64,000 nucleotides of DNA from Streptomyces sp. NBC_01717 (lineage in GTDB: Bacteria > Actinomycetota > Actinomycetes > Streptomycetales > Streptomycetaceae): assembly GCF_036248255.1 (NCBI RefSeq), contig NZ_CP109178.1:3410001-3474000 (forward strand), given 5' to 3'. The notes under the pieces are model-generated. The model was not told the DNA's origin and did not search any database. It saw only the letters and a list, made by a program, of their open reading frames with translations. This document shows positions 1 through 8,471 of this stretch, piece after piece (position 1 is the stretch's first letter; each line of letters starts with the position of its first letter). A program made the translations under genes and the position numbers.

Positions 1-630
1 GACGCCGGACATGCCGTGCAGGGTGACGACGCCCGCGCCGGAGCCGGCGTCCTGGAGGGCTCGGTAGGCCCTGCTGAGCAGTTCCTCGCGGCCGGTGAAC
101 CGGGTGTTGCGGCGCGGTACGCCGCCCCATACCTCGGGGGTGTCGGACGGGAATCGCGGTCCCGGCCTGGCCGCCGCGGTCTCGTGCGTCGGCTCGGCGG
201 GGATTCCGAGGCGGGCCAGCAGCCGCCGTTCGGCCTCGTCGGCGCCGACGTTGGTCAGGTCGGCCGCCCCGAAGACGGAGGTCGCGCCCGGCAGCGCCGA
301 CGTGGTGACGGAGACGGCGACGAAGCGGTCCGGGTCGGGGGCGACGACCTCGCGCAGCGCTCTGTTCCACTCGTCGTGGCTGCGCGGGCCGAGTTGGAAG
401 TACCAGTCGCTCAGGATCACCAGGACGAGGCCGCGGGCCAGCGTCAGATCCCGCAGGCTCTCCTCCAGCGGCACCTCCACCGGTGGGTCCCAGCGCTGCT
501 GGACGACCGTCACTCCGCGCCGCTCCAGACGGTCCCCGATCCACGCCGCCCACGCCCGGTTGAATCCGGCGAAACTGATGGTGACGGTCTGCACCCCGGC
601 TGCTCCAACTTGCTTACGCGTTCCGGGCAT
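1..630 (-). CDS. fxsT: FxSxx-COOH system protein FxsT, N-terminal part (runs off the left edge)
   Basis: The reverse strand reads an open frame from ATG at 630 out of the window, 210 residues visible, with GGGAG about 9 nt upstream. The N-terminus (VTISFAGFNRAWAAWIGDRL) is a TIR-like fold typical of FxsT proteins of FxSxx-COOH loci. Around residues 170-205 comes RRNTRFTGREELL and then HGMSGV, the start of an NB-ARC P-loop; the GKT that should complete it lies beyond the edge. Full-length family members end in tetratricopeptide repeats. It sits 93 bp downstream of the HExxH hydroxylase on the same strand, so it is probably the last visible gene of the fxs operon. An alternative GTG start exists at residue 13. 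The signal-transducing or effector role is inferred from the architecture. Confidence 0.82.
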   Translation of the reverse strand, partial: MPGTRKQVGAAGVQTVTISFAGFNRAWAAWIGDRLERRGVTVVQQRWDPPVEVPLEESLRDLTLARGLVLVILSDWYFQLGPRSHDEWNRALREVVAPDPDRFVAVSVTTSALPGATSVFGAADLTNVGADEAERRLLARLGIPAEPTHETAAARPGPRFPSDTPEVWGGVPRRNTRFTGREELLSRAYRALQDAGSGAGVVTLHGMSGV

Positions 631-723
631 TCAACCGTCTCCCTGCCTCGATTCGAGCCTTCTCAAGATACACCGGGGACCCTTTGACGATCAGATGGTC
701 GGAGGCGTCGATCATGTGCACGC

Positions 724-2112
724 TCACGCCCGCCGTGAGCCGTTCCTCTGCTGCCATATCACGCGCACAGTGCTCACATACGCCCGCGCACGGGCCAGAT
801 GACCCGTGGGGGGCGGACAATCGGCCAGACGGTCGTAGAGGGTGATCATCTCGTTGACCAGTACCCTTCCCTCGGCGGTCAGCGCCCCCGAACCAGCCAG
901 TACGGGCAGCACGGCTCCCACTTGCTCCCGGCAGCGGGCGTGTTCGGCCCAGGCGAGATCGCGGTGGGTGACGCGCTCCGCGCCGCATGCGAAGCGCTGC
1001 CAGTAGTCGGCGAGCGCGATGTGCGAGTAGGCGCCCTGGAGCAGCCCGTCGAACGGCCGGGGATCCGATCGCCAGGGTGCGAAGTGCCGGGGGGTGGTGT
1101 CCTCGTGGTGCAGCCGTACGAGGGCGCCGATCGCGGCCAGTTTGGTGTGCTGGAGTTCGTGCACGAGGGTCGAGGCGAAGTACGCGGGGGTGGCCGGCTT
1201 GCTGCTGAGGACCGCGCCGAAGGCCTCGCGCCTGGTGCCGCTGCAGTGTGCCGCGCCCTGGCCGGTGGGGCCCGATCCGGGCGGCGGGCCGAGTGGCACC
1301 AGGCAGCGCAGCAGCACGGCGGTCTCGGTCACGCGGTGTGCGCCGCCGATGCGGAGCAGCGGTTCGACCCCGGACCAGGACTCCGTCCACGCCTTGCGTT
1401 CGCTGTCGTCGATATGGACGGCGCCGCTCAGTCCGTGGCGTTCCAGACCGCTTCCGGCGGTGCGGTACGGGTCGAGATCGTCCAGCGGGACGGGGCCGGC
1501 GCCGGGCGTCACGGCGGGCAGGGACAGCGCGGGCAGCCAGCGTGGGTCGGGGGAACTCGTGGTGCCGTCGGCGTGCGCGTGCACGACGACGGGCTTCTCC
1601 GGGTGGTGGCGTAACGTCAACTCGCTTCCGGTGGACGTGATGTCGAGCCGGCCGGCGGGCGTCCGCAGGGCCCCCAGGGCCGGCAGCGACAGCAGTCCGC
1701 CGAGCGCGGTGAGCCGGGCCGCGAAAGCCAGCCGCGCGCGGATCGCCGCCGCTGCGGCGAGCGCACCCAGGTGGTCGAGGTCCGCCTGAAGTTGGGGCGT
1801 GGGGGCGGTGGCGGTCAGGCCCCGCAGGCAGCTCTGCGCCCAGGGGCCCACCAGAGGGTGGAGCAGCACCGCGTGGACGGCGGTCCGGTCCGCGCGTTCG
1901 GCGGCTTCGAGCAGCGACCAGTCCTGGCGCAGCCGGTCGAGCCGGTCCGGTGGGCAGACGGTCGCGGGGGCCGCCCCGGCGGCGTCGAGGAGTGCCCGCA
2001 GCAGGACGAGGCGGCGGGTGTCCTGATCGCGTACGAGCAGGTCGAGGTCGTCGGCATCGCCTTCGGTGCGGCCGAAGGCGCGGAGTGCGCGGTCGGGGAG
2101 TGGGGGGATCAT
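724..2112 (-). CDS. HExxH-motif putative peptide beta-hydroxylase (aKG-HExxH type)
   Basis: 462 residues. ATG overlaps the FxsB stop as ATGA, so the two are translationally coupled. The key motif is HELQH at residues 318-322 inside STLVHELQHTKL, followed by a conserved-looking WRSDPRPFDGLLQGAYSHIA stretch that may supply a third metal ligand. This is the family named aKG-HExxH-type peptide beta-hydroxylase, which accompanies FxsB-like radical SAM maturases. In many genomes this region is fused to FxsB and has lost its catalytic His/Glu; here it is a separate gene and both His and the Glu are intact. It probably hydroxylates the radical-SAM-modified FxsA core peptide in the cytoplasm. The metal and cosubstrate are family knowledge and cannot be read from the sequence. 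Confidence 0.85.
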   Translation of the reverse strand: MIPPLPDRALRAFGRTEGDADDLDLLVRDQDTRRLVLLRALLDAAGAAPATVCPPDRLDRLRQDWSLLEAAERADRTAVHAVLLHPLVGPWAQSCLRGLTATAPTPQLQADLDHLGALAAAAAIRARLAFAARLTALGGLLSLPALGALRTPAGRLDITSTGSELTLRHHPEKPVVVHAHADGTTSSPDPRWLPALSLPAVTPGAGPVPLDDLDPYRTAGSGLERHGLSGAVHIDDSERKAWTESWSGVEPLLRIGGAHRVTETAVLLRCLVPLGPPPGSGPTGQGAAHCSGTRREAFGAVLSSKPATPAYFASTLVHELQHTKLAAIGALVRLHHEDTTPRHFAPWRSDPRPFDGLLQGAYSHIALADYWQRFACGAERVTHRDLAWAEHARCREQVGAVLPVLAGSGALTAEGRVLVNEMITLYDRLADCPPPTGHLARARAYVSTVRVIWQQRNGSRRA

Positions 2113-3326
2113 CGGTGGTCTCCTGCGGTTGCGGCGGCCAGCCGGTCGGCCACATGGCGGACCAGCCGGTCGAGGTCGGCGCAGTAGACGGAGGGGTTGG
2201 TGAAACCGTTCTCTGCGCGGTAGCGGTGGGCGTAGTGGCCGCCGCCGCACACGGTCAGCAGCGGGCAGGCCCGGCAGGCCGCGGCGAGTGCGCCGGCACC
2301 TGCCTGACGGGCGGCGACGCCGGGGTGGCGCAGGGCGTCGTCGAAGCTGTGGCGGAAGATGTCGAGTCCGGTGGCGGCGGCCGTGTCGTAGGCGGACTTC
2401 AGGGAGTCGACCTGTTCGATCGCGCCGTCGGTCTCGACGACGACGGCGTCGACCGGGTCGAGGCCCAGCGATTCGGTGGCGGCGGGCAGGCCGAGCAGCA
2501 GGGCGAGGCACTCCTCGAAGAGCCGGACCCGGGTCTCCCGCCGGCCGGCCGGCCACCAGCGGTCGAAGACGGTGCACAACCAGTCGCCGTACGGGGTCGG
2601 GCGCGCCGGTCCCGGTCCGGCGCCCGGTGTCCCCGGGTCGGGTATGCCCGGCGGCGGGGTGGTCCAGTTGCCGTGCGGCAGCAGCAGGTCCAGGGCCGGT
2701 GGGCGAAGGGCGAGCAGCGACTCGTACATCTCGACGGGGTCGGTCCGCGGGTCGACGACGGTGAGGATGCCCGCGTAGGCGTCGGGGTGCCGGTCGGCGA
2801 GGAGCCGGGCACCACGGGAGGCGGCGGGCCAGGAGGGGCGGCCCGCGTGGTCGGTGCGGAGGGTGTTGTGACGGGCCAGACCGCCGTCGAGGCTGATCCC
2901 GACGCGGACGCCGTGCCGGGCGAGGGTGGCGACGCGGGCGTCGGTGAGCAGGGTGGCGTTGGTCTGCACGGTCGCGTGGAGGGTGCAGCCACCGGGTATC
3001 CGCTCGCGCACCCGGTCGGCGAAGGCACCCAGCCTCCCCGCTCCCACGAGCAGGGGTTCGCCCCCGTGGAGGACCAGGGCCACGCTGCGCAGGGCATGCG
3101 TCGCCGCGTGTTCGGCGATCCGGTCCGCGGTACGGTCCAGCACGGCCGGTGCGGCGGCGGCCGGGCGGCCGCGCCACGTCCGGTCGGGGCCCTCGTACAG
3201 GTAGCAGTAGCGGCAGGCGAGATTGCAGCGGCCGTGGACCTTGACGATGAACTGGCCGAAGGGGACGGGTGGCCGGGCGGCGGCGTCCGGGCACGCGGGC
3301 ACGCCTGGCGTCGTCCGTCGGGACAC
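2109..3326 (-). CDS. fxsB: Radical SAM/SPASM peptide maturase FxsB
   Basis: The radical SAM cluster motif is plain: VHGRCNLACRYCYLYEGP, a CxxxCxxC binding 4Fe-4S and SAM. The C-terminal SPASM region shows CRACPLLTVCGGG and a further Cys in NPSVYC. FxsB enzymes act on short precursors ending in FxSxx and, in characterised relatives of this enzyme group, install aromatic-to-Cbeta three-residue cyclophane links. The start is uncertain. GTG 3326 has a G-rich ribosome site 7 nt upstream and gives 405 residues; an in-frame GTG at 3467 would add 47 low-complexity residues and leave 28 bp to fxsA. The stop overlaps the HExxH gene start. Order fxsA-fxsB-HExxH-fxsT is collinear. Confidence 0.88.
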   Translation of the reverse strand: MSRRTTPGVPACPDAAARPPVPFGQFIVKVHGRCNLACRYCYLYEGPDRTWRGRPAAAAPAVLDRTADRIAEHAATHALRSVALVLHGGEPLLVGAGRLGAFADRVRERIPGGCTLHATVQTNATLLTDARVATLARHGVRVGISLDGGLARHNTLRTDHAGRPSWPAASRGARLLADRHPDAYAGILTVVDPRTDPVEMYESLLALRPPALDLLLPHGNWTTPPPGIPDPGTPGAGPGPARPTPYGDWLCTVFDRWWPAGRRETRVRLFEECLALLLGLPAATESLGLDPVDAVVVETDGAIEQVDSLKSAYDTAAATGLDIFRHSFDDALRHPGVAARQAGAGALAAACRACPLLTVCGGGHYAHRYRAENGFTNPSVYCADLDRLVRHVADRLAAATAGDHR

Positions 3327-3495
3327 TTCGGCACCCCCGTGCTGTCTGTCTTCCGGGGCGTCCCCCGCTGTCGGGAACGCTCCTTCCACAGGTCCGGGGC
3401 GCGTCTCCGCGGCCTGCCGCGCGGGCAGACCCGTCCCGGGCCGTGCCGCTCCGTTCACCCGGACCACGGACCGCGTCCGTGCGGTCCACCGCGCC

Positions 3496-3732
3496 TCAGA
3501 AGGCGTTGGTGAAACCCCACAGCATCTCCCGCGGCTGCTCGGCCCTGTCCCGGAGATCCGCGACCACCGCGGAGAGGACCGGGTGGTCCAGCGTCCGCAG
3601 CGCCTCCAGATCGAGTCCGAGCAGGTCCGGCAGCGCGCCGGGCTCGTGGCCGACCCCGGCGCCGGGTACCTCCGGCGCGCCTGCCCCGGACCCGTGCGCC
3701 GATTCGCCCGGCTCGCTCAACTCGCCCATCAT
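3496..3732 (-). CDS. fxsA: FxSxx-COOH-type precursor peptide FxsA (FxN variant)
   Basis: A 78-residue protein starting MGELSEPG, with GGGGAGG upstream; the adjacent ATG at 3735 is the alternative start. The C-terminal half (DLLGLDLEALRTLDHPVL, then VVADLRDRAEQP) is the conserved FxSxx-COOH leader region. It ends MLWGFTNAF, so position -5 is Phe as expected but position -3 is Asn instead of Ser. The last residues W-G-F-T-N-A-F offer a Phe-x-Asn triplet, a pattern that suits three-residue cyclophane formation. It is the substrate for the downstream FxsB and probably the HExxH hydroxylase. No export signal is visible. A 12-of-13-bp hairpin separates it from the preceding gene, so it may start its own transcript. 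Confidence 0.8.
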   Translation of the reverse strand: MMGELSEPGESAHGSGAGAPEVPGAGVGHEPGALPDLLGLDLEALRTLDHPVLSAVVADLRDRAEQPREMLWGFTNAF

Positions 3733-3849
3733 GCCTCCCCGTTGGCTGTGCGGTGGCCCTGCGGTCGCGCGCTCGCCGTCGAGCGCGCGCACCGTCGAGC
3801 CCGTGTCCCTGACCCTCGTACCACTACACCCTGGCGCACGCCATGCACC

Positions 3850-3879
3850 CGCTGAGCGCACGCCGTCGTGTGCTCAGCG
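3850..3879 (-). terminator. Hairpin at the end of the vWA/TPR gene
   Basis: CGCTGAGCGCACG at 3850-3862 pairs with CGTGTGCTCAGCG at 3867-3879 (12 of 13 pairs, loop CCGT). It overlaps the stop codon of the vWA/TPR gene and lies about 120 bp ahead of fxsA. It has no U-tract, as usual in Streptomyces. It may separate the VMAP operon from the fxs operon. Confidence 0.5.
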
Positions 3880-6800
3880 CTCCAGCTCGGCCAGCCGCTC
3901 GGCGGTCGACTCGCCCGCCGCGCCACCGCCGTTCGGCAGTTTGCGCCATTCGAGGCCGGCCGCCCGGTACGCCTCGCGCGCGGCCCGGGGACGCCCCGCC
4001 TTCTCATACGTCATACCCCGCCAGTGATTGGCCATAGCACCCAACTCCACTGCCTCTTCACGCTGTTGTGGACTCTCCAGCTCCGCTTCCGCCGTACGGG
4101 CGGACTCGGCCGCGTCCCGGAACGCCTCGGCAGCATCGTCGAGCCTGGCCGGCCGCTGCAGCACCCGTGAGGCATCGAGATGGGACCGGCCGAGCGCCAG
4201 CCAGCAGCGCGCAGCGGTCAGCGGGTCGCGGGCCTCCCGCGCGGCGAGCCCGAAGAGATACTCGGCCTCTCGCAGATCGACCCGGTCCTCGGTGGCCCGG
4301 TGCCGCAGCATCAGGGCCCGGCCGAGCATCAGCAGCCGCTCGGCCTGGCGCGCGCTGCCGGACGGCGTCTCCGTACGGCAGTCGCGCAGCACCCGCACCG
4401 CCGCACCGATGTACTCACGCCCGTCCGGTAGTTCAGCACGTCGCAACAGGGTCCCGCCCCATTCGGCGAGCAGGTCCGCATGGGCCTGGGAGTCGCGCGG
4501 GACACCGCGGGAGGCGCGGGCGAACCATTCGGCGGCCGCCACGAGTTCGCCCGGTTCGTCCAGCTGTTCGTACCGGGCGACCCGGACCCGGCCCGCCCTG
4601 GTCTGCAGCGCGGCGCGCTGACGCTGTTCCCGTACGGTCTCCAGCGCCTGGTCGATCAGGGTCGCCGCCTCGTCCGGTTCGCCGCCGGCGGCCAGCAGGG
4701 CGTCCACCAGGTCCAGCAGGATCCGCACCTCGGTGCCCAGGGTGTGCCGACCGCCGCCCGCCCCGAACGCGGTGCGCAGCGAGCGGGCCGCCTGCTCCGC
4801 GTACACCCGTGCCTGTTCGGTGTCGACGGTCGCCCCGGCCAGTTTGAGCAGCGTCCGGCCGTGCGCCAGCGGCAGTGTGGCCGGACGGTTCTCCTGGTCG
4901 GGCCAGACGTCGGCGAACGCCTCCAGCATTCCTGCCGCGGCCTGCAGCAGTGCGCTGTCGCCGCCGAGGCGCCACTGCGCCTCCAGGGCCCGTACCCGCT
5001 CCAAGGTGAGCCGCAGCGCCTCGCCGGGGTCGAGGCCGGGGGCCGCGCAGGCGACCGTGTACTCGCGGTCGGCGCGTCGGAGCAGGGCCAGCGCGCCGCG
5101 CCGGTCGCCGCGCCGCCGCCGGTCGTCGGCCGCGGCGTGCAGCACCTTGGCCAGCACCGCCCGTTCGCGTACCGCTCCGGGATGCGCGGCGGCCCGTTCC
5201 GCGGCGTTCTGAGCCTCGCTCAGGAGGTCGTCGCCACCCTGGACCTCCCACAGGCGCAGCACGCACCGGGCGTACTCGGCCCACAGTTCGGGGTCGGCGC
5301 CCGGGTACCGCTCGCGCTCGGTTGCGCCCCGGAGCAGCTGCACGGCGTCGATCAGGTACTGCACCATGCTGTCCGAGTCGAACTGGCGCAGGAGTGCGCG
5401 CGCGCTCCCCACCGCCGTGTGTGTCGTCCGGCCGGGGGCATCGCGGCCGCCCCGGTCGCTGTAGAGCGCGAACTGCTCGGGCAGGGGCATGAAGCGCTCC
5501 AGCACGCGGGCCGCGACCTCGGCGAAGGGATGGGGAACGCGCGAGCCGCCGCTTCCGTCGCTCTCCCCGCTCTCGTCACTGTCGTCGCTCTCGCCACTCT
5601 GCACGCGGCGGCCGAGGTCGGTGGCGTACGACGAGACACGCGGCCCGTCTCCGAGCTGCGCGTACGCCAGCGCGGGAAAGTTCGGCCCGCCCTTGCCGAA
5701 CCGCTGCTCTATGTACTCCGAGCAGTGCTTGAGCACGAGCAGCGCCTCATCCCGTCCCAGCGGTCCGAGCAGCGCCTCCTGGACACCCGGCGCGAACTCG
5801 TACCACTGCCCGTCGCCCGCGCCGTCGCCCTTGCTCCGCGAGATCAGTCCGCTGAGCAGCACCTCGGCGAGTTCGGAGGGGCCGGAGTCGGGCAGCATCG
5901 TCCGCTGCACCAGCTGCATCACCGGCAGACAGAGCGGTGCCGCGGCGAGATAGACCGCGAGCTGCCCGGCGACCGGGGAGGCCGCCGAGCGGAAGCGGCT
6001 GACCAGCTGCAGCGAGGACGGCCGGTCGCCGGGACGTGGTGCGGGCGCGGCCGGCTGGTCGGCCCTGACCCAGCCGACCGCCCCGGAGATCCGGCCGGCG
6101 CCGGTGCCGGAGAGCAGTCGTGCCCAGGCGGCGAGCGCGCCCGCCACGGGTGGGAGTACGGGGACGGCGAGTGAGCCGGGACGTGCGGTGGGTACTCCGC
6201 CCACGTCCTCCGTGACCTTCAGGACCGCGGCACCGGAGAGCCCCTCACCACGGGAGAGCACACCGTAGGTCACCGGCAGCCGGGTGCGGTTCCACATCCG
6301 CTGCGGCAGCGGCTGCAGTACGGCGGTCGGGGCCTGCCGGGCCAGCTGATGCAGCAGCCGGTGGGCGCGCCCGCTGTGCCAGAGCGGTCCGGCGCAGTCG
6401 CTCACCAGGACGGTGACCCGGCGGCCGGTCGGATCACTGAGCCGGTCCGCCGAGTTCAGCGGTGCGGCCGCCGGGTCGGGGCTGCGGCTGACCGCGCAGG
6501 AACCGTCGGGGCCACGGTGCAGATAGCGCACCTGGACATCCCTGAAGGCGCCCAACTGACCGAAGATCCTCTGGAGTTCGCCGAACATCACGTCCCAGAC
6601 ACGCATCGACGAGGAGGCGTCCATGACGAACTGCAGCAGTGCGTCGGCGCGGGACACCCCACGGAACACCGGGATGATCAACCCTCCTGCGCGGGCACTC
6701 AGTTCGGCGGTGGCCGTCTCGTCCAGGGTGCGGCGCAGAGGGGGTACGGCGGGGCGGTAGCGCTGCAAGGGACGTAAGGCTCGCTGGATTTCGAGAGGTG

Positions 6801-7302
6801 CGGGCAGGGCAGGGGCGGCGGGCACACCGAGGGTGAGAGTGGTGGCGTCGCGGCGCCGACGGCCGTGCGGTCCGCCGCCCTCACGCCGCCCGTCGCGGAG
6901 CGGGGCGGAGTCCGCGGGCGGTACCGGATACAGGGCGATGCGGCGGTCGGTGGCCGCGGGATCCCCCTGCCCCACGGGCTCGTCTTCGTCCGGTACGGCG
7001 CCCGCGCCGCGGGCGCCCCCGTCCGTGGTGCGGACGGACGGCGTGGCCGGTCCCTCGTCGGACAGCTGGGTGCGTGAGGACGGTACTGCGTGGCCGCCCT
7101 CCTCCGGTGACTCGGTGCGGCGGGTCCATCGGGCGAGCCAGAGGGCGTCGCAGAGCTGTTCGGCGTCGGGGTCGAGCCCGGCCTCACGCAACCGGGCGAC
7201 GAGTGCCGGCAGCAGGCCCCCGTCGTACGGCCCCGGCGGCGGCTCCGCAGGGCCACTTCCCCTTGCACCGTCCGGGCCGTGGCGTGCCGTGGCGTCGGGC
7301 AT
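3874..7302 (-). CDS. SAV_2336-type vWA/TPR protein of a MoxR-vWA-VMAP conflict system
   Basis: 1142 residues. ATG 7302 is preceded by GAGGTGATGAGCTG and lies 7 nt past the MoxR stop. Residues about 25-60 form the SAV_2336 N-terminal segment (LPALVARLREAGLDPDAEQL...LW). After a disordered acidic/Pro linker comes an atypical vWA-like domain with MIDAS-like DASSS at 228-232 (QFVMDASSSMRVW). The C-terminal 450 residues are Ala/Leu/Glu-rich helical repeats, read as TPRs (for example ALALLRRADREYTVA, AYRAAGLEWRKL). In ternary systems of this kind the vWA protein couples the MoxR ATPase to a trypsin-like or other effector. The catalytic role is not known. The direct neighbours upstream are MoxR, the trypsin-VMAP protein and trypco1, all on the same strand. 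Confidence 0.8.
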   Translation of the reverse strand: MPDATARHGPDGARGSGPAEPPPGPYDGGLLPALVARLREAGLDPDAEQLCDALWLARWTRRTESPEEGGHAVPSSRTQLSDEGPATPSVRTTDGGARGAGAVPDEDEPVGQGDPAATDRRIALYPVPPADSAPLRDGRREGGGPHGRRRRDATTLTLGVPAAPALPAPLEIQRALRPLQRYRPAVPPLRRTLDETATAELSARAGGLIIPVFRGVSRADALLQFVMDASSSMRVWDVMFGELQRIFGQLGAFRDVQVRYLHRGPDGSCAVSRSPDPAAAPLNSADRLSDPTGRRVTVLVSDCAGPLWHSGRAHRLLHQLARQAPTAVLQPLPQRMWNRTRLPVTYGVLSRGEGLSGAAVLKVTEDVGGVPTARPGSLAVPVLPPVAGALAAWARLLSGTGAGRISGAVGWVRADQPAAPAPRPGDRPSSLQLVSRFRSAASPVAGQLAVYLAAAPLCLPVMQLVQRTMLPDSGPSELAEVLLSGLISRSKGDGAGDGQWYEFAPGVQEALLGPLGRDEALLVLKHCSEYIEQRFGKGGPNFPALAYAQLGDGPRVSSYATDLGRRVQSGESDDSDESGESDGSGGSRVPHPFAEVAARVLERFMPLPEQFALYSDRGGRDAPGRTTHTAVGSARALLRQFDSDSMVQYLIDAVQLLRGATERERYPGADPELWAEYARCVLRLWEVQGGDDLLSEAQNAAERAAAHPGAVRERAVLAKVLHAAADDRRRRGDRRGALALLRRADREYTVACAAPGLDPGEALRLTLERVRALEAQWRLGGDSALLQAAAGMLEAFADVWPDQENRPATLPLAHGRTLLKLAGATVDTEQARVYAEQAARSLRTAFGAGGGRHTLGTEVRILLDLVDALLAAGGEPDEAATLIDQALETVREQRQRAALQTRAGRVRVARYEQLDEPGELVAAAEWFARASRGVPRDSQAHADLLAEWGGTLLRRAELPDGREYIGAAVRVLRDCRTETPSGSARQAERLLMLGRALMLRHRATEDRVDLREAEYLFGLAAREARDPLTAARCWLALGRSHLDASRVLQRPARLDDAAEAFRDAAESARTAEAELESPQQREEAVELGAMANHWRGMTYEKAGRPRAAREAYRAAGLEWRKLPNGGGAAGESTAERLAELER

Positions 7303-7309
7303 CAGCTCA

Positions 7310-8356
7310 TCACCTCGGCCGGTCGAGTCGCTGGATGAGCAGGTCGGCGAGCCGGTCCCGGCCGGCCGGGGCGGCTGCATCGGTGAGATAGATGGCGTTC
7401 AACAGCTGGTCGGTGGCCAGCAGTTCGCTGCGCGACCGCTCCAGGAAGTGGGCGATGAGATCGTCTCCGGAACGCGCCGCCTCGTCACCGAGATGGGCGC
7501 GGACGAAGGTGGCGAGCCGCTGGTGGTCGGGGCGGCCCAGCTCCAGGTGGATGCAGCGGCGCATCAGCGGGGCCGGGAAATCGCGCTCGCCGTTGCTGGT
7601 GAGCACGACGAACGGGAACGCCGCGCACTGCACGCGGCCGCCCTTGACCGTCACCTTCGTGCCGTCGTCGGTCAGCACCTCGGCCTCGCCGTCGGGCAGC
7701 CGGTCGGCGATCCGCTCGAGCTCCGGAATGCCGAACTCGCCCTCCTCCAGCACATTGAGAAGGTCGTTCGGCAGATCGATGTCGCTCTTGTCGAGCTCGT
7801 CGATGAGCAGCACCCGGGGCCGGTCCGAGGGCAGCAGCGCGGTGCCGAGCGGGCCGAGCCGGATGTAGCTGCCGACGTTCTCCGACGCGTCGTGGCGCAC
7901 CGTCCCGGCCGCTGCGCCGTGCGCGGCGATCTGGACGTCCTGCAGCCTGGCGATCGCGTCGTAGTGGTAAAGGCCGTCGAGGAGCGTGGACCGGCTGACG
8001 ATGGGCCAGCGCAGGACCCGGCCGAGCCTGAGTTCATGGGCGACGGAGTGCGCCAGGGTGCTCTTTCCGGCTCCGGGACTGCCGGTGACCAGCAGCGGGC
8101 GTCGCAGGTACAGCGCCGCGTTGATCATTTCGAGTTCTTCGGCGCCGGGCCGGTGGAGTTCGGCGATGTGCCGGTGGCCACCGAGACGTCGGGTGGCGGA
8201 CCCGTCCGTCCGGTCACTCCCGGCTCCGTCGTCGCCGGGGTCCGGGGCCTCGCGGGCCGCGAAGTCCCGCCAGGGTGGCGGGGACGGCAGCTGTTCGATG
8301 CCGTCGTGCGGTTCACCGGCCCCTCGGTAGATGAGCCACTCGCTGGGTTCACTCAT
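7310..8356 (-). CDS. MoxR-family AAA+ ATPase
   Basis: 348 residues. Walker A is GSPGAGKS at 92-99, Walker B VLLIDELDKSD at 182-192, and a sensor-like FVVLTSNGERDFPAPLMRRC segment lies at about 250-270. The first 60 residues are a disordered Gly/Asp/Arg-rich lead-in. MoxR ATPases act as chaperones for vWA-domain partners, and the next gene downstream encodes such a partner 7 nt away. The upstream gene is a trypsin-like VMAP protein. Together they match the MoxR-vWA-VMAP ternary conflict systems described for multicellular bacteria. The ATPase role is secure; the biological trigger is unknown. Confidence 0.88.
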   Translation of the reverse strand: MSEPSEWLIYRGAGEPHDGIEQLPSPPPWRDFAAREAPDPGDDGAGSDRTDGSATRRLGGHRHIAELHRPGAEELEMINAALYLRRPLLVTGSPGAGKSTLAHSVAHELRLGRVLRWPIVSRSTLLDGLYHYDAIARLQDVQIAAHGAAAGTVRHDASENVGSYIRLGPLGTALLPSDRPRVLLIDELDKSDIDLPNDLLNVLEEGEFGIPELERIADRLPDGEAEVLTDDGTKVTVKGGRVQCAAFPFVVLTSNGERDFPAPLMRRCIHLELGRPDHQRLATFVRAHLGDEAARSGDDLIAHFLERSRSELLATDQLLNAIYLTDAAAPAGRDRLADLLIQRLDRPR

Positions 8357-8471
8357 AGCGTGTTCCTCGTCGTCACTCGTCCGCCTGGTCCGGTGTGAGG
8401 GGCAGCAGCCGTCGAACGTGCTTCACGGTATCGATCCGTGAACTCTCCGTTAAGAGGCCTGCCTTCGCTGT

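Noticed and set aside
724..3489. A 921-codon minus-strand frame that would fuse FxsB region and the HExxH protein
   Set aside because: The part upstream of 2112 is an Arg/Pro-rich shadow in the wrong frame to FxsB. FxsB itself lies in another frame with its CxxxCxxC motif, and the ATGA overlap shows two genes.
4480..6174. Plus-strand 564-codon frame inside the vWA/TPR gene
   Set aside because: Antisense shadow with no domain; the minus-strand TPR protein explains the coding bias.
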